Below are positions 1 through 6,172 of a DNA stretch of 13,569 bases, in pieces. Source of the stretch: an uncultured Hyphomicrobiales bacterium (GTDB lineage Bacteria; Pseudomonadota; Alphaproteobacteria; Rhizobiales; Beijerinckiaceae); contig CAIVAX010000537.1 in the NCBI GenBank assembly GCA_903903935.1, positions 1-13,569 of the forward strand, read 5' to 3'. A program made the position numbers and the translations under genes. The notes beneath the pieces were generated by a model. That model made no database searches. It was not told the origin of the DNA and worked only from the letters and a program-made list of their open reading frames with translations. Within the stretch, counting starts at the first letter, position 1. Each line of letters begins with the position of its first letter.

Positions 1-393
1 CGCTTGCGCGAGAATTTTGCCAGATTCGGAACTCTTTTCCATCGCCAGAGCCAGCAAGAGGCGCTCAACGGTGACGTAAGAATCGCCGGCCTTTTTCGCG
101 ATCTTTTCGGCATTCTCAAAAATGCGGGCCGTGGTGGGAGCCAGATATAACTGACCAGCCCCCGAACCCTGCACTTTAGGAAGTTTCGCCAAAGCCTGTT
201 CAACTTGCACCAAAGCCTCTTTGGCGAGACCGCCCGCCTTATTAATCAGGCCAGAAGCTAGACCTTCGGGATCATCCAAAAGGACTTTCAGAATATGTTC
301 AGGCGTGAATTGCTGGTGACCTTCTCTAATCGCCAAGGACTGGGCCGATTGGACAAAGCCACGCGCACGTTCAGTGTATTTTTCAAGATCCAT
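1..393 (-). CDS. clpB: ClpB disaggregase, N-terminal part (gene cut by window edge)
   Basis: Only the first 131 codons are present; the rest lies beyond base 1. The protein begins MDLEKYTERARGFVQSAQ and continues with FTPEHILKVLLDD (about residues 29-41), SGAGQLYLAPTTARIFENA and GDSYVTVERLLLALA. This is the double Clp-N repeat that opens ClpB, the hexameric AAA+ ATPase which, with DnaK, pulls proteins out of aggregates in the cytosol. The ATPase modules are not visible, so ClpA or ClpC is not strictly excluded, but the MDLEKYTERARGF opening is typical of ClpB. The ATG at 393 has a strong ribosome binding site (GGAGG about 7 bases upstream on the minus strand). The gene is divergent from the MOSC gene and has a heat-shock-like promoter at 442-469. 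ClpB near a DUF4167 gene and prmC is a known alphaproteobacterial neighbourhood. Confidence 0.93.
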   Translation of the reverse strand, partial: MDLEKYTERARGFVQSAQSLAIREGHQQFTPEHILKVLLDDPEGLASGLINKAGGLAKEALVQVEQALAKLPKVQGSGAGQLYLAPTTARIFENAEKIAKKAGDSYVTVERLLLALAMEKSSESGKILAQA

Positions 394-441
394 TTTGTCC
401 TCCAGACCGCCCTATGCCCCGAAGCAGCAGATCGGGCTTCT

Positions 442-469
442 CAATATGAATTTGGCCCCCTTAGGCAAC
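442..469 (-). promoter_or_regulatory. Possible RpoH (heat-shock) promoter of clpB
   Basis: Read on the minus strand, GTTGCCT (463-469) and CATATTG (442-448) are separated by 14 bases, that is GTTG-N17-CATAT. This resembles the alphaproteobacterial RpoH pattern CTTG-N17-CYTAT, with one deviation in each element. It would start transcription near 435 and give a leader of about 42 bases. Heat-shock control of clpB is well established in the family; this particular site is inferred from pattern and position. Confidence 0.4.
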
Positions 470-584
470 CATGGAGTTAATGTAGGTATCCAAATGCCCC
501 AAAAAAGGGGACAATCTCATCAGGATAAATTTTTTGTCCTAGATCAAACCTTCTGCTGAATGCCAATCGCTCTGAGATCTGACA

Positions 585-1349
585 ATGACCATTAAGGTTG
601 AAACTCTCTATCGCTATCCCATTAAAGGCCTCTCCCCTGAGCAAGTGTCGCAAGTGCAGGTGGAGGCAGGACAATATTTTCCAGGGGATCGGATCTTCGC
701 CATTGAAAATGGACGATCGGGTTTTGATCCTCTTGCGCCGCAATTTCTGCCCAAAACGCGCTTTCTCATGCTCATGAAACATGAGCAGCTGGCGCGGCTC
801 ACAACTCATTATGATGAGGCAAGCGGTGAGCTCACCCTTGCACACCAAGGAGAGCGAAAGATCACTTTTGCTTTGAGAGCTGAAGCGGGTCCCCAAGCGC
901 TGCGCGACTATCTCATCGCATTTTTCAAACCCAAGATTAACGTCGATCCTCAGATCTTGGCCGCACCAGAGGGCTTCCGCTTTACAGATTCACGCCGCTC
1001 GGGCTTTGTCTCTTTGCTCAATCTGAATAGCGTTCGGGATCTCTCGCGCTTGGCTGGCGCTGAGGTCGATCCCTTACGATTTCGCGCCAATCTGCATTTT
1101 GACGGCCTTGCTGCTTGGCAGGAAATGCAATGGATCGGTCGGAGACTTCAAATCGGCGGGGCGCAGTTTAAAATCCTCAAAGCCATTGATCGCTGCCCAG
1201 CCACCCATGTCAATCCGCTCACAGCCAAACGCGATCTGGATATGGTTGGGCTGTTAGAGGAAAATTTTGGACATAATCAATGCGGGATTTATGCAAAGAT
1301 CTTCCAATCAGGATTGATCTCTGCACAAGATCAGATCGAACTGATCTGA
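585..1349 (+). CDS. MOSC-domain protein (YcbX/mARC-like, stand-alone)
   Basis: The 254-residue protein has an N-terminal beta-barrel segment (YRYPIKGLSPEQV, about 9-21) followed by a MOSC domain. The MOSC signature is seen in RFRANL (165-170) and RCPATHVNP (203-211). Cys204 lies at the position of the conserved cysteine of the family, which in characterised members binds the molybdenum cofactor or carries sulfur. Relatives include the molybdenum-cofactor sulfurase C-terminus, mitochondrial amidoxime reductase and bacterial YcbX, which reduce N-hydroxylated compounds. This protein lacks the C-terminal ferredoxin domain found in E. coli YcbX, so it would need a separate electron donor; substrate unknown. 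It is probably cytosolic, with no signal peptide or membrane segment. The ATG at 585 is chosen because homology begins at once, although its ribosome binding site is weak. It is divergent from clpB and converges on the DUF4167 gene. Confidence 0.88.
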   Translation: MTIKVETLYRYPIKGLSPEQVSQVQVEAGQYFPGDRIFAIENGRSGFDPLAPQFLPKTRFLMLMKHEQLARLTTHYDEASGELTLAHQGERKITFALRAEAGPQALRDYLIAFFKPKINVDPQILAAPEGFRFTDSRRSGFVSLLNLNSVRDLSRLAGAEVDPLRFRANLHFDGLAAWQEMQWIGRRLQIGGAQFKILKAIDRCPATHVNPLTAKRDLDMVGLLEENFGHNQCGIYAKIFQSGLISAQDQIELI

Positions 1350-1376
1350 TTATTCCCCGTTCTGATTATTCCCCGT
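1345..1376. repeat. Perfect 16-bp tandem duplication spanning two convergent stop codons
   Basis: TCTGATTATTCCCCGT occurs twice with no gap (1345-1360 and 1361-1376). The first copy contains the TGA of the MOSC gene (1347-1349). The second contains the TAA of the DUF4167 gene on the other strand (1366-1368). Each copy holds both stops, so either unit alone would terminate both genes. It looks like a replication-slippage duplication. Confidence 0.9.
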
Positions 1377-2274
1377 GCGGACCCTCGCCGGCCTCGGAGG
1401 GCGAGCGAGCTGATTGACCATCTTCAGTATTGGCGGGGCGGCGACGCCGACGAGTGCGTAAATGAAACCGGCCAGCCTCATGCGCTTCGGAATCCTGCAC
1501 GCTTGCGGGAGCCTCATTCACAGAAGTGTCTTGCACAACGGTCTCTTGCGGTGAAACTCTGACCGGCGCGGTGATGAAGGATGGTAAAACAGGGGCCAGA
1601 TTTTCATCTTCTGGCGCTGGGCCGCGCGGCTCGAAGCGCGGTTGTTGGTCATTTCGAAAATCGCGATTCTGACGCTGATCGCGGGGTCCGCGATTGGGAG
1701 CATTGCGGTGGTTCTGATTGCGATCTTGGAAAGAACGCTCAGGGCGTGGACCGCGATCTTGATAGGGGCGATCCGAGTGCTGACGCTCGGGCTGCGGGCG
1801 CTCAGCGGGGAAGGGTTGTCGCTCGTTCAAAGGCTGAACGGCATTTTGCTGCATGGGCATAGGCTGGCCCTGTGCAGGATAAGGCGGCGGCTGCTGTGGA
1901 TTAAAGGCAGGCTGCATTTTCTCTAAGGGAGACGCGAACCGATCGGGAATGCCACCATCATCGTCATCATCAAAGTCATCAGGTTCCGGATCACCCGGCT
2001 GACGCATATAACCCGACATGGCTTGTTGCTGCGCCTGCTGAGCGGCGGCAATGATGCGGAAATAATGCTCGGCATGCTGAAGATAATTTTCAGCCATGAC
2101 GGGATCGCCAGAGGATTGAGCATCACGTGCCAGCTGAAGATATTTTTCTCCAACATGATGGGCAGTGCCTCTAATTTTGACATCCGGCCCATTGGACTCA
2201 TAGGTCCGTGTCAATGGATTTGGGCCCTTGCGATTATTCCGCCCACGCATGCGCTTGTTTTGACCGGGTCTCAT
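1366..2274 (-). CDS. DUF4167-domain protein
   Basis: The 302-residue protein opens with the conserved basic stretch MRPGQNKRMRGRNNRKGPNPLTRTYESNGPDVKIRGTAHHVGEKYLQLARDAQSSGDPVMAENYLQHAEHYFRI, joined here for identification only by its parts: a basic tail (1-16), a short linker (17-35) and a helical core (about 36-83). This matches DUF4167, found almost only in Alphaproteobacteria. The rest is low complexity: an Asp run (99-106), a Pro/Gln stretch (121-150), an Arg/Asn/Gln/Pro-rich segment (about 150-220) and a C-terminal Arg cluster (273-279). That composition suggests a disordered, nucleic-acid-binding protein, but the function is unknown. A good ribosome binding site (AAGGA) precedes the ATG. 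The gene sits between prmC and clpB as in many relatives. Confidence 0.88.
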   Translation of the reverse strand: MRPGQNKRMRGRNNRKGPNPLTRTYESNGPDVKIRGTAHHVGEKYLQLARDAQSSGDPVMAENYLQHAEHYFRIIAAAQQAQQQAMSGYMRQPGDPEPDDFDDDDDGGIPDRFASPLEKMQPAFNPQQPPPYPAQGQPMPMQQNAVQPLNERQPFPAERPQPERQHSDRPYQDRGPRPERSFQDRNQNHRNAPNRGPRDQRQNRDFRNDQQPRFEPRGPAPEDENLAPVLPSFITAPVRVSPQETVVQDTSVNEAPASVQDSEAHEAGRFHLRTRRRRRPANTEDGQSARSPSEAGEGPHGE

Positions 2275-2670
2275 AAAGGGTCCTTGGAATGCTCAGGAGT
2301 AAAGACAGTTTAAGTGTGCTGAACCAGCACATTTGCGATGTTGAGCAATCACCGCACGTCTGTCTGATGACAAATTATCAAGGCTCTCCAGCCAATTTAA
2401 TCTCTTGCGATCACATCGCCGATAGATCGATTCCGCCCCGCCTCAATTTACAACCCATACTCAGTCGAACTTAAAGACGATCGCCTGAGCAATACGCTTG
2501 GGAACTCACCTTCATGCACCAAGTTTAACCCGGGGTTTAGTCGGTTGTTGAACTATAGCTGTGTTGAAAGATGGATCCTCTGCGTCAGGCACCTCGAGGC
2601 ATCACTTGAAATCAATTTAGTTGGATTCCCGCCAAACGCCAAGAGAAATAAATCTCGGCAGACATAAATC
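2275..2670. other. Non-coding stretch between DUF4167 gene and prmC
   Basis: About 396 bases without a credible gene on either strand; the short open frames have no recognisable protein character. It holds the DUF4167 leader with a 10-bp hairpin (2312-2334), an 11-bp palindrome AACCCGGGGTT at 2527-2537 and two copies of ATAAATCTC 16 bases apart (2648-2656, 2664-2672), the second touching the prmC stop. I see no U-tract terminator behind prmC, no tRNA and no strong promoter. A small RNA or untranslated leader is possible but not demonstrated. Confidence 0.6.
2312..2334 (-). repeat. Hairpin in the presumed leader of the DUF4167 gene
   Basis: GTGCTG (2316-2321) and CAGCAC (2325-2330) form a perfect 6-bp stem with a 3-base loop. 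Pairing extends outward to about 10 bp with one wobble pair. On the minus strand it lies about 38 bases before the DUF4167 start codon. No run of U follows, so a terminator is unlikely; it may be a leader structure or an operator. Confidence 0.5.
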
Positions 2671-3576
2671 TCAGACTATGATCCCAGCCCTATTTTTAAC
2701 CCCAACCACGCGCTCATGACCGCCATAATCGCGCCAAACACCCAGAACGGGATAGGAGAGAGAGGAAAATAATCCTGCAACACTCACCCCCTGATCATAA
2801 CCGATCTCAAAAAGGGCGATAGCCTCTGGCTTGAGCTGGTCAGCCAGACAATGGCTGATCTGCCGGTAAGCCTCCAGACCATCCGCACCCCCATCCAGCG
2901 CCAATCTTGGATCATGATTGAGGACTTCCGGGGCCAAGGTTTCAGTGACAGCAGAAGCAATGTAGGGTGGATTTGATACTATTAAATCAAATGTTTGACC
3001 TATACAGGCCGTCCAATCGCCCTGGACGATCTGGCCTCGATCCTGAAAGCCGAGGGCATCAAGATTGGCCTGCGCCAAAGCACAGGCCTTCACCGACACA
3101 TCGACCCCGATCCCCGATGCGGCGGGAAATTCCCCCAAAAGACTGCATAATAATGCGCCCGAACCAGTTCCTAGATCCAAAATCCGAATAGGCTCTACGC
3201 GGAGATGGGGGAGGAGATCGAGCGCCACACGAATGATCGTCTCTGAATCGGGGCGAGGATCCAACACATCAGGAGCAAGTTGAAACTCATGCTCCCAGAA
3301 CCCCTTTGTGCCCAGGATTCGCGAAAGCGGCTCTCTGTGCAAACGACTAGCGACCCAATCTTTGAGTTTCAACGCCGCCTCTTCCCCAAGCTTTCTGTCG
3401 CCATAAAGAATGAGGCCAGCAGGATCAAGTCCACTCGCTGCTGCAACCAGCCTCCTTGCCTCGATTTTGGAATCGGGACCAAGCGGCAGCAAGAGCTCAG
3501 ACAAAGTCTTCACAACGACATCGAGCCGTGCATCGGGATCAACAGCAGCAATGAGAATGGACTCGTTCACACTCAT
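2671..3576 (-). CDS. prmC: Release factor glutamine N5-methyltransferase PrmC (HemK)
   Basis: This 301-residue enzyme transfers a methyl group from S-adenosylmethionine to the glutamine of the GGQ motif of peptide chain release factors, in the cytosol. The helical N-terminal domain (about 1-105) ends in PDVLDPRPDSE (102-112), typical of PrmC. The Rossmann methyltransferase domain carries the S-adenosylmethionine loop DLGTGSG (134-140) and the catalytic NPPY motif (202-205), which binds the substrate amide. Length is close to the usual 280-300. The ATG at 3576 overlaps the htpG stop in an ATGA arrangement, with only a weak ribosome binding site, so translation is probably coupled to htpG. In most Alphaproteobacteria prmC follows prfA; here htpG takes that place. 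The frame is intact and all key motifs are present. Confidence 0.95.
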   Translation of the reverse strand: MSVNESILIAAVDPDARLDVVVKTLSELLLPLGPDSKIEARRLVAAASGLDPAGLILYGDRKLGEEAALKLKDWVASRLHREPLSRILGTKGFWEHEFQLAPDVLDPRPDSETIIRVALDLLPHLRVEPIRILDLGTGSGALLCSLLGEFPAASGIGVDVSVKACALAQANLDALGFQDRGQIVQGDWTACIGQTFDLIVSNPPYIASAVTETLAPEVLNHDPRLALDGGADGLEAYRQISHCLADQLKPEAIALFEIGYDQGVSVAGLFSSLSYPVLGVWRDYGGHERVVGVKNRAGIIV

Positions 3577-5516
3577 TCGAGAGCGGCCTGCAAGACACGC
3601 GTTAATCTGCTCGAGAAAGCCACAAGGTCTTTTGGTTTTTCACCGTCCATCATTTGCGCTTCATCGAGAAGCAGCCAAGCGGCATCTTCAATCAGAGCCT
3701 TATCACCACCAGTGTCTAATCTTTTAGCCAGAGAAAGGATGACGTGATGGGCGGGGTTGATTTCTAAAATGGGCTTGGCAATTGTGTCCAAGCGGCCATG
3801 CTGCGACAAGATCTGCTCTAGGCGTCGATCTGGTGCCTTATCGGAGGCTACCAAACAGGCTGCACTCGTTGACAAACGCTCTGAGGGGCGAACATCTTCG
3901 ACGGACTCGCCAATCACCTGCTTAAAATAAGCCAAAAGCGTGATGACTTCCGGCGAGGCTGACTGTGTCTCAGGTGCTATCTCACCCTCCTTGAGCGGGA
4001 TCGATTTAATATCGAGAGCGCCTTGCGTAATCGATTTAAACGGTTTGCCGTCAAAACCCAAAGCTGTTGTCACCCAAAAAGCATCGACAGGATCGGCCAA
4101 TAAAAGCACGTCAATGTCACGCAATTTGAATGCTTCAAGCTGCGGGCTAGAGGCAAGAAATTTAGCGCTCTCACCTGTGACATAATAAATCGCGTTCTGA
4201 TTGGGGCGCAGATCGCTGATATATTGCGCAAGTGTGCGATTGCCTTCAGCATGACCACTGGTTGTGAACCTGCAGAATTTGAAGATCTGATCACGCCGCT
4301 CAGGATCTTCATAAAGACCCTCTTTGATCACCGCACCAAAATTGTCCCAAATTTTGGCAAAGCCCTCTGGATCAGCCTCGGATTTCTTCGCCAATTCCTG
4401 CACAAGACGATTGACGATGGCTTTGCGGATCGCAGCAAAGTTAGGGCTTTGCTGAATCATTTCACGCGACACATTGAGTGGCAGATCCGCGCAATCGACG
4501 ATGAGCCGGAAAAATCTTAGCCAGCCGGGCAGCAAATCACAATCGGCATTGATCAGCACATTGCGGACATAAAGCTTGGCGCGCCCTTTACGTTCGGGCT
4601 CAAACAAATCGAGCGGCCGCGAGCCGGGAATAAAGGCAAGAACAGTAAATTCCTGCCGCCCTTCTGCCCTCCAATGCAAAGTGAGTGCAGGATCATCAAA
4701 CTGCCCTGCAAGCCCACGATAAAATTCCGTATAGTCAGCTTCTTTGATGTCGCTTCTAGATTTTGTCCAGAGGGCCGAACCTTCGGAGACATGTTTGACC
4801 TCAGCCCCAGGCTCATCCAATAAAGCAATCGGAATAGCAATCGCGCCCGAATGATCCTTGATGATCGATTGCAGGCGCCAGGATTCAAGATAGTCCAAAG
4901 ATTGCTCATTCATATGCAGAATGACGCGGGATCCGCAGGCTGGAGCTTTGTCGAGCGGCAGAGGCAGAATGGAATAATTGCCCTTGCCCTCGGACGACCA
5001 AATGAAGGCCTCATCACTGCCAGCGTGATGAGTTTCAACATCCACTTTGTCTGCGACCATAAAGGCAGAATAAAAACCAATACCAAATTGGCCGATTAAT
5101 TTGGCAGGCGATCCGCCTCCGCCGTCAATCTCACGGTCTTGATGGGAGTCTTGACCAGATTGCGCGTTTTCCATCTTTTCAAGAAAGGCTCTTGTCCCCG
5201 AATTGGCAATGGTTCCCAAAGCCTGAACCAATTCCTCTTGGTTCATACCAATGCCATTATCCTCAATGAGGAGCTGTTTGTTGGCCTTATCAATAACGAC
5301 TTGAATCGCGAACGCGCCGCCATTGGGGTTAAGCTTTGCATCCGACAAAGCTTCATAACGCAATTTCTCACAAGCATCGGCCGCATTTGAGATCAATTCT
5401 CTAAGGAAAATATCTTTGTCGGAATAAATAGAATGCACCATCAAATGAAGCAGACGGGTAACGTCTGCTTGAAATGCATGCGTGTGTGTCTCTTGCATTG
5501 GGGTCTCTTTTGTCAC
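3573..5516 (-). CDS. htpG: Chaperone HtpG (bacterial Hsp90)
   Basis: HtpG is a cytosolic homodimeric ATP-driven chaperone. The GHKL ATPase motifs are all present: FLRELISNAADA with Glu40 and Asn44, DNGIGM (86-91) and GQFGIGFYSAF (142-152). The middle domain has the conserved VSREMIQQSPN segment, and the C-terminal dimerisation region ends near 647; the usual length is about 630. The longest frame begins with GTG at 5516 and has a well-spaced AGAGG. An ATG six codons later (5498), giving MQETHTHAFQADV, aligns better with E. coli HtpG and also has an upstream AAGAG, so the true start is uncertain. The ATP-lid region (about 115-139) is some 15 residues longer than in E. coli and glycine rich. 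It is cotranscribed with prmC and preceded by a heat-shock-type promoter. Confidence 0.96.
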   Translation of the reverse strand: MTKETPMQETHTHAFQADVTRLLHLMVHSIYSDKDIFLRELISNAADACEKLRYEALSDAKLNPNGGAFAIQVVIDKANKQLLIEDNGIGMNQEELVQALGTIANSGTRAFLEKMENAQSGQDSHQDREIDGGGGSPAKLIGQFGIGFYSAFMVADKVDVETHHAGSDEAFIWSSEGKGNYSILPLPLDKAPACGSRVILHMNEQSLDYLESWRLQSIIKDHSGAIAIPIALLDEPGAEVKHVSEGSALWTKSRSDIKEADYTEFYRGLAGQFDDPALTLHWRAEGRQEFTVLAFIPGSRPLDLFEPERKGRAKLYVRNVLINADCDLLPGWLRFFRLIVDCADLPLNVSREMIQQSPNFAAIRKAIVNRLVQELAKKSEADPEGFAKIWDNFGAVIKEGLYEDPERRDQIFKFCRFTTSGHAEGNRTLAQYISDLRPNQNAIYYVTGESAKFLASSPQLEAFKLRDIDVLLLADPVDAFWVTTALGFDGKPFKSITQGALDIKSIPLKEGEIAPETQSASPEVITLLAYFKQVIGESVEDVRPSERLSTSAACLVASDKAPDRRLEQILSQHGRLDTIAKPILEINPAHHVILSLAKRLDTGGDKALIEDAAWLLLDEAQMMDGEKPKDLVAFSSRLTRVLQAALE

Positions 5517-5561
5517 GGTGAGCCTCTTATTGGGTTGAAAAGAGCTGGCCAGATGCGGCTG

Positions 5562-5590
5562 ATATTGAGTTTGAGGCGAAAAGTTTCAAG
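5562..5590 (-). promoter_or_regulatory. Probable RpoH (heat-shock) promoter of htpG-prmC
   Basis: On the minus strand CTTGAAA (5584-5590) is a perfect heat-shock -35 element. After 14 bases comes CTCAATAT (5562-5569), a fair match to the -10 consensus CCCCATNT. Transcription would start near 5555, giving a leader of about 40 bases before the GTG at 5516. htpG is a classical heat-shock gene, which supports the call; the site itself is inferred. Confidence 0.55.
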
Positions 5591-5608
5591 AGCTATGCAA
5601 GAGCTATG
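5587..5608. repeat. 11-bp tandem repeat overlapping the htpG -35 element
   Basis: CAAGAGCTATG occurs twice with no gap (5587-5597 and 5598-5608). On the minus strand each copy ends in CTTG, the core of the heat-shock -35 box. The downstream copy forms CTTGAAA and the upstream one CTTGCAT, so the duplication doubles the -35 core at an 11-bp step. Confidence 0.85.
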
Positions 5609-5617
5609 ATTGATTTC

Positions 5618-5635
5618 AGGTGCTTGAGCGCACCT
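5618..5635. repeat. Inverted repeat in the htpG/DUF2794 divergent region
   Basis: AGGTGC (5618-5623) and GCACCT (5630-5635) are perfect inverted arms around a 6-base spacer. It lies just upstream of the htpG -35 region and about 57 bases before the DUF2794 start. It could be an operator for a dimeric regulator, but no known consensus is recognised. Confidence 0.45.
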
Positions 5636-5691
5636 CGAGAGGCTTGTCGTTTGGTCAAAGTTGGAACAAAATAAGCTGATGAGGCGATCCC

Positions 5692-6114
5692 ATGACCCAG
5701 TTTGATTCTCCTGACCAGCCGCGAAATGCGAATGTTACTAGCCTTTTGCAACATCAAATTGACCGCGGGATGCTCGCCAAGTCCTCCGCACCAGCGCCCG
5801 CCCAAAACAACCTAAATCCCGTCGTCTCCTTTCATCGTTATGAGCTGCGCGAGATTATGGGCCTTTATGGCCGCAAAGTCGCCGCAGGGGAATGGCGCGA
5901 CTATGCTATGGATTTTACCCCTCACAAGGCGATTTTTTCGATCTATCGTCGCACTTCTGAGGTGCCTTTGTTCCGGATTGAGAAAGATCCCAAACTGACC
6001 CGCAAACAAGGCACCTATTGCGTGATTACCCCAACCGGACTCATTCTCAAAAGAGGTGATGAACTGGAGCGCGTTCTCAAAGTCTTCGAAAAGCCGTTAA
6101 AGCTCATCAAATGA
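5692..6114 (+). CDS. DUF2794 protein
   Basis: This 140-residue protein matches DUF2794, a small family of unknown function typical of Alphaproteobacteria. The variable N-terminus (1-45) is polar with an Ala/Pro stretch. The conserved core starts with FHRYELREIMGLYGRK (48-63), continues with AAGEWRDYAMDF (64-75) and IYRRTSEVPLFRIEK (84-98), and ends with KQGTYCVITPTGLILKRG (105-122). No signal peptide, membrane segment or catalytic motif is seen. The ATG at 5692 has a good ribosome binding site (GAGG, 7-base spacing). The gene is divergent from htpG and ends just before a bidirectional terminator. Nothing in the sequence points to a specific role. Confidence 0.9.
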   Translation: MTQFDSPDQPRNANVTSLLQHQIDRGMLAKSSAPAPAQNNLNPVVSFHRYELREIMGLYGRKVAAGEWRDYAMDFTPHKAIFSIYRRTSEVPLFRIEKDPKLTRKQGTYCVITPTGLILKRGDELERVLKVFEKPLKLIK

Positions 6115-6125
6115 GTATCAAATAA

Positions 6126-6151
6126 AAAGGCCCCGTTTGACCGGGGCCTTT
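6126..6151. terminator. Bidirectional rho-independent terminator
   Basis: AAAGGCCCCG (6126-6135) and CGGGGCCTTT (6142-6151) form a perfect 10-bp GC-rich stem with a 6-base loop. It sits between the convergent DUF2794 and Bax-inhibitor genes. On the minus strand the stem runs into five U residues, so termination should be strongest for the Bax-inhibitor gene; the plus strand has a shorter U run interrupted by G. Confidence 0.9.
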
Positions 6152-6172
6152 GTCATTATTCTGAAGCGCCGT

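Noticed and set aside
497..510. C4-A6-G4 inverted repeat between clpB and the MOSC gene, as a terminator
   Set aside because: The stem is only 4 bp, no U-tract follows, and it lies between divergent genes where a terminator is not expected.
477..896. 139-codon open frame on the minus strand
   Set aside because: It is antisense to the MOSC gene and has no recognisable protein character; the MOSC product on the other strand has clear family motifs.
3280..3747. 155-codon open frame on the plus strand
   Set aside because: It lies opposite prmC and htpG, which show full family motifs; its own translation is composition-driven and unlike a real protein.
5644..5672. Sigma-70-like promoter (TTGTCG-N17-CAAAAT) for the DUF2794 gene
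   Set aside because: Both boxes match at only 4 of 6 positions, and transcription would begin at about the ribosome binding site.
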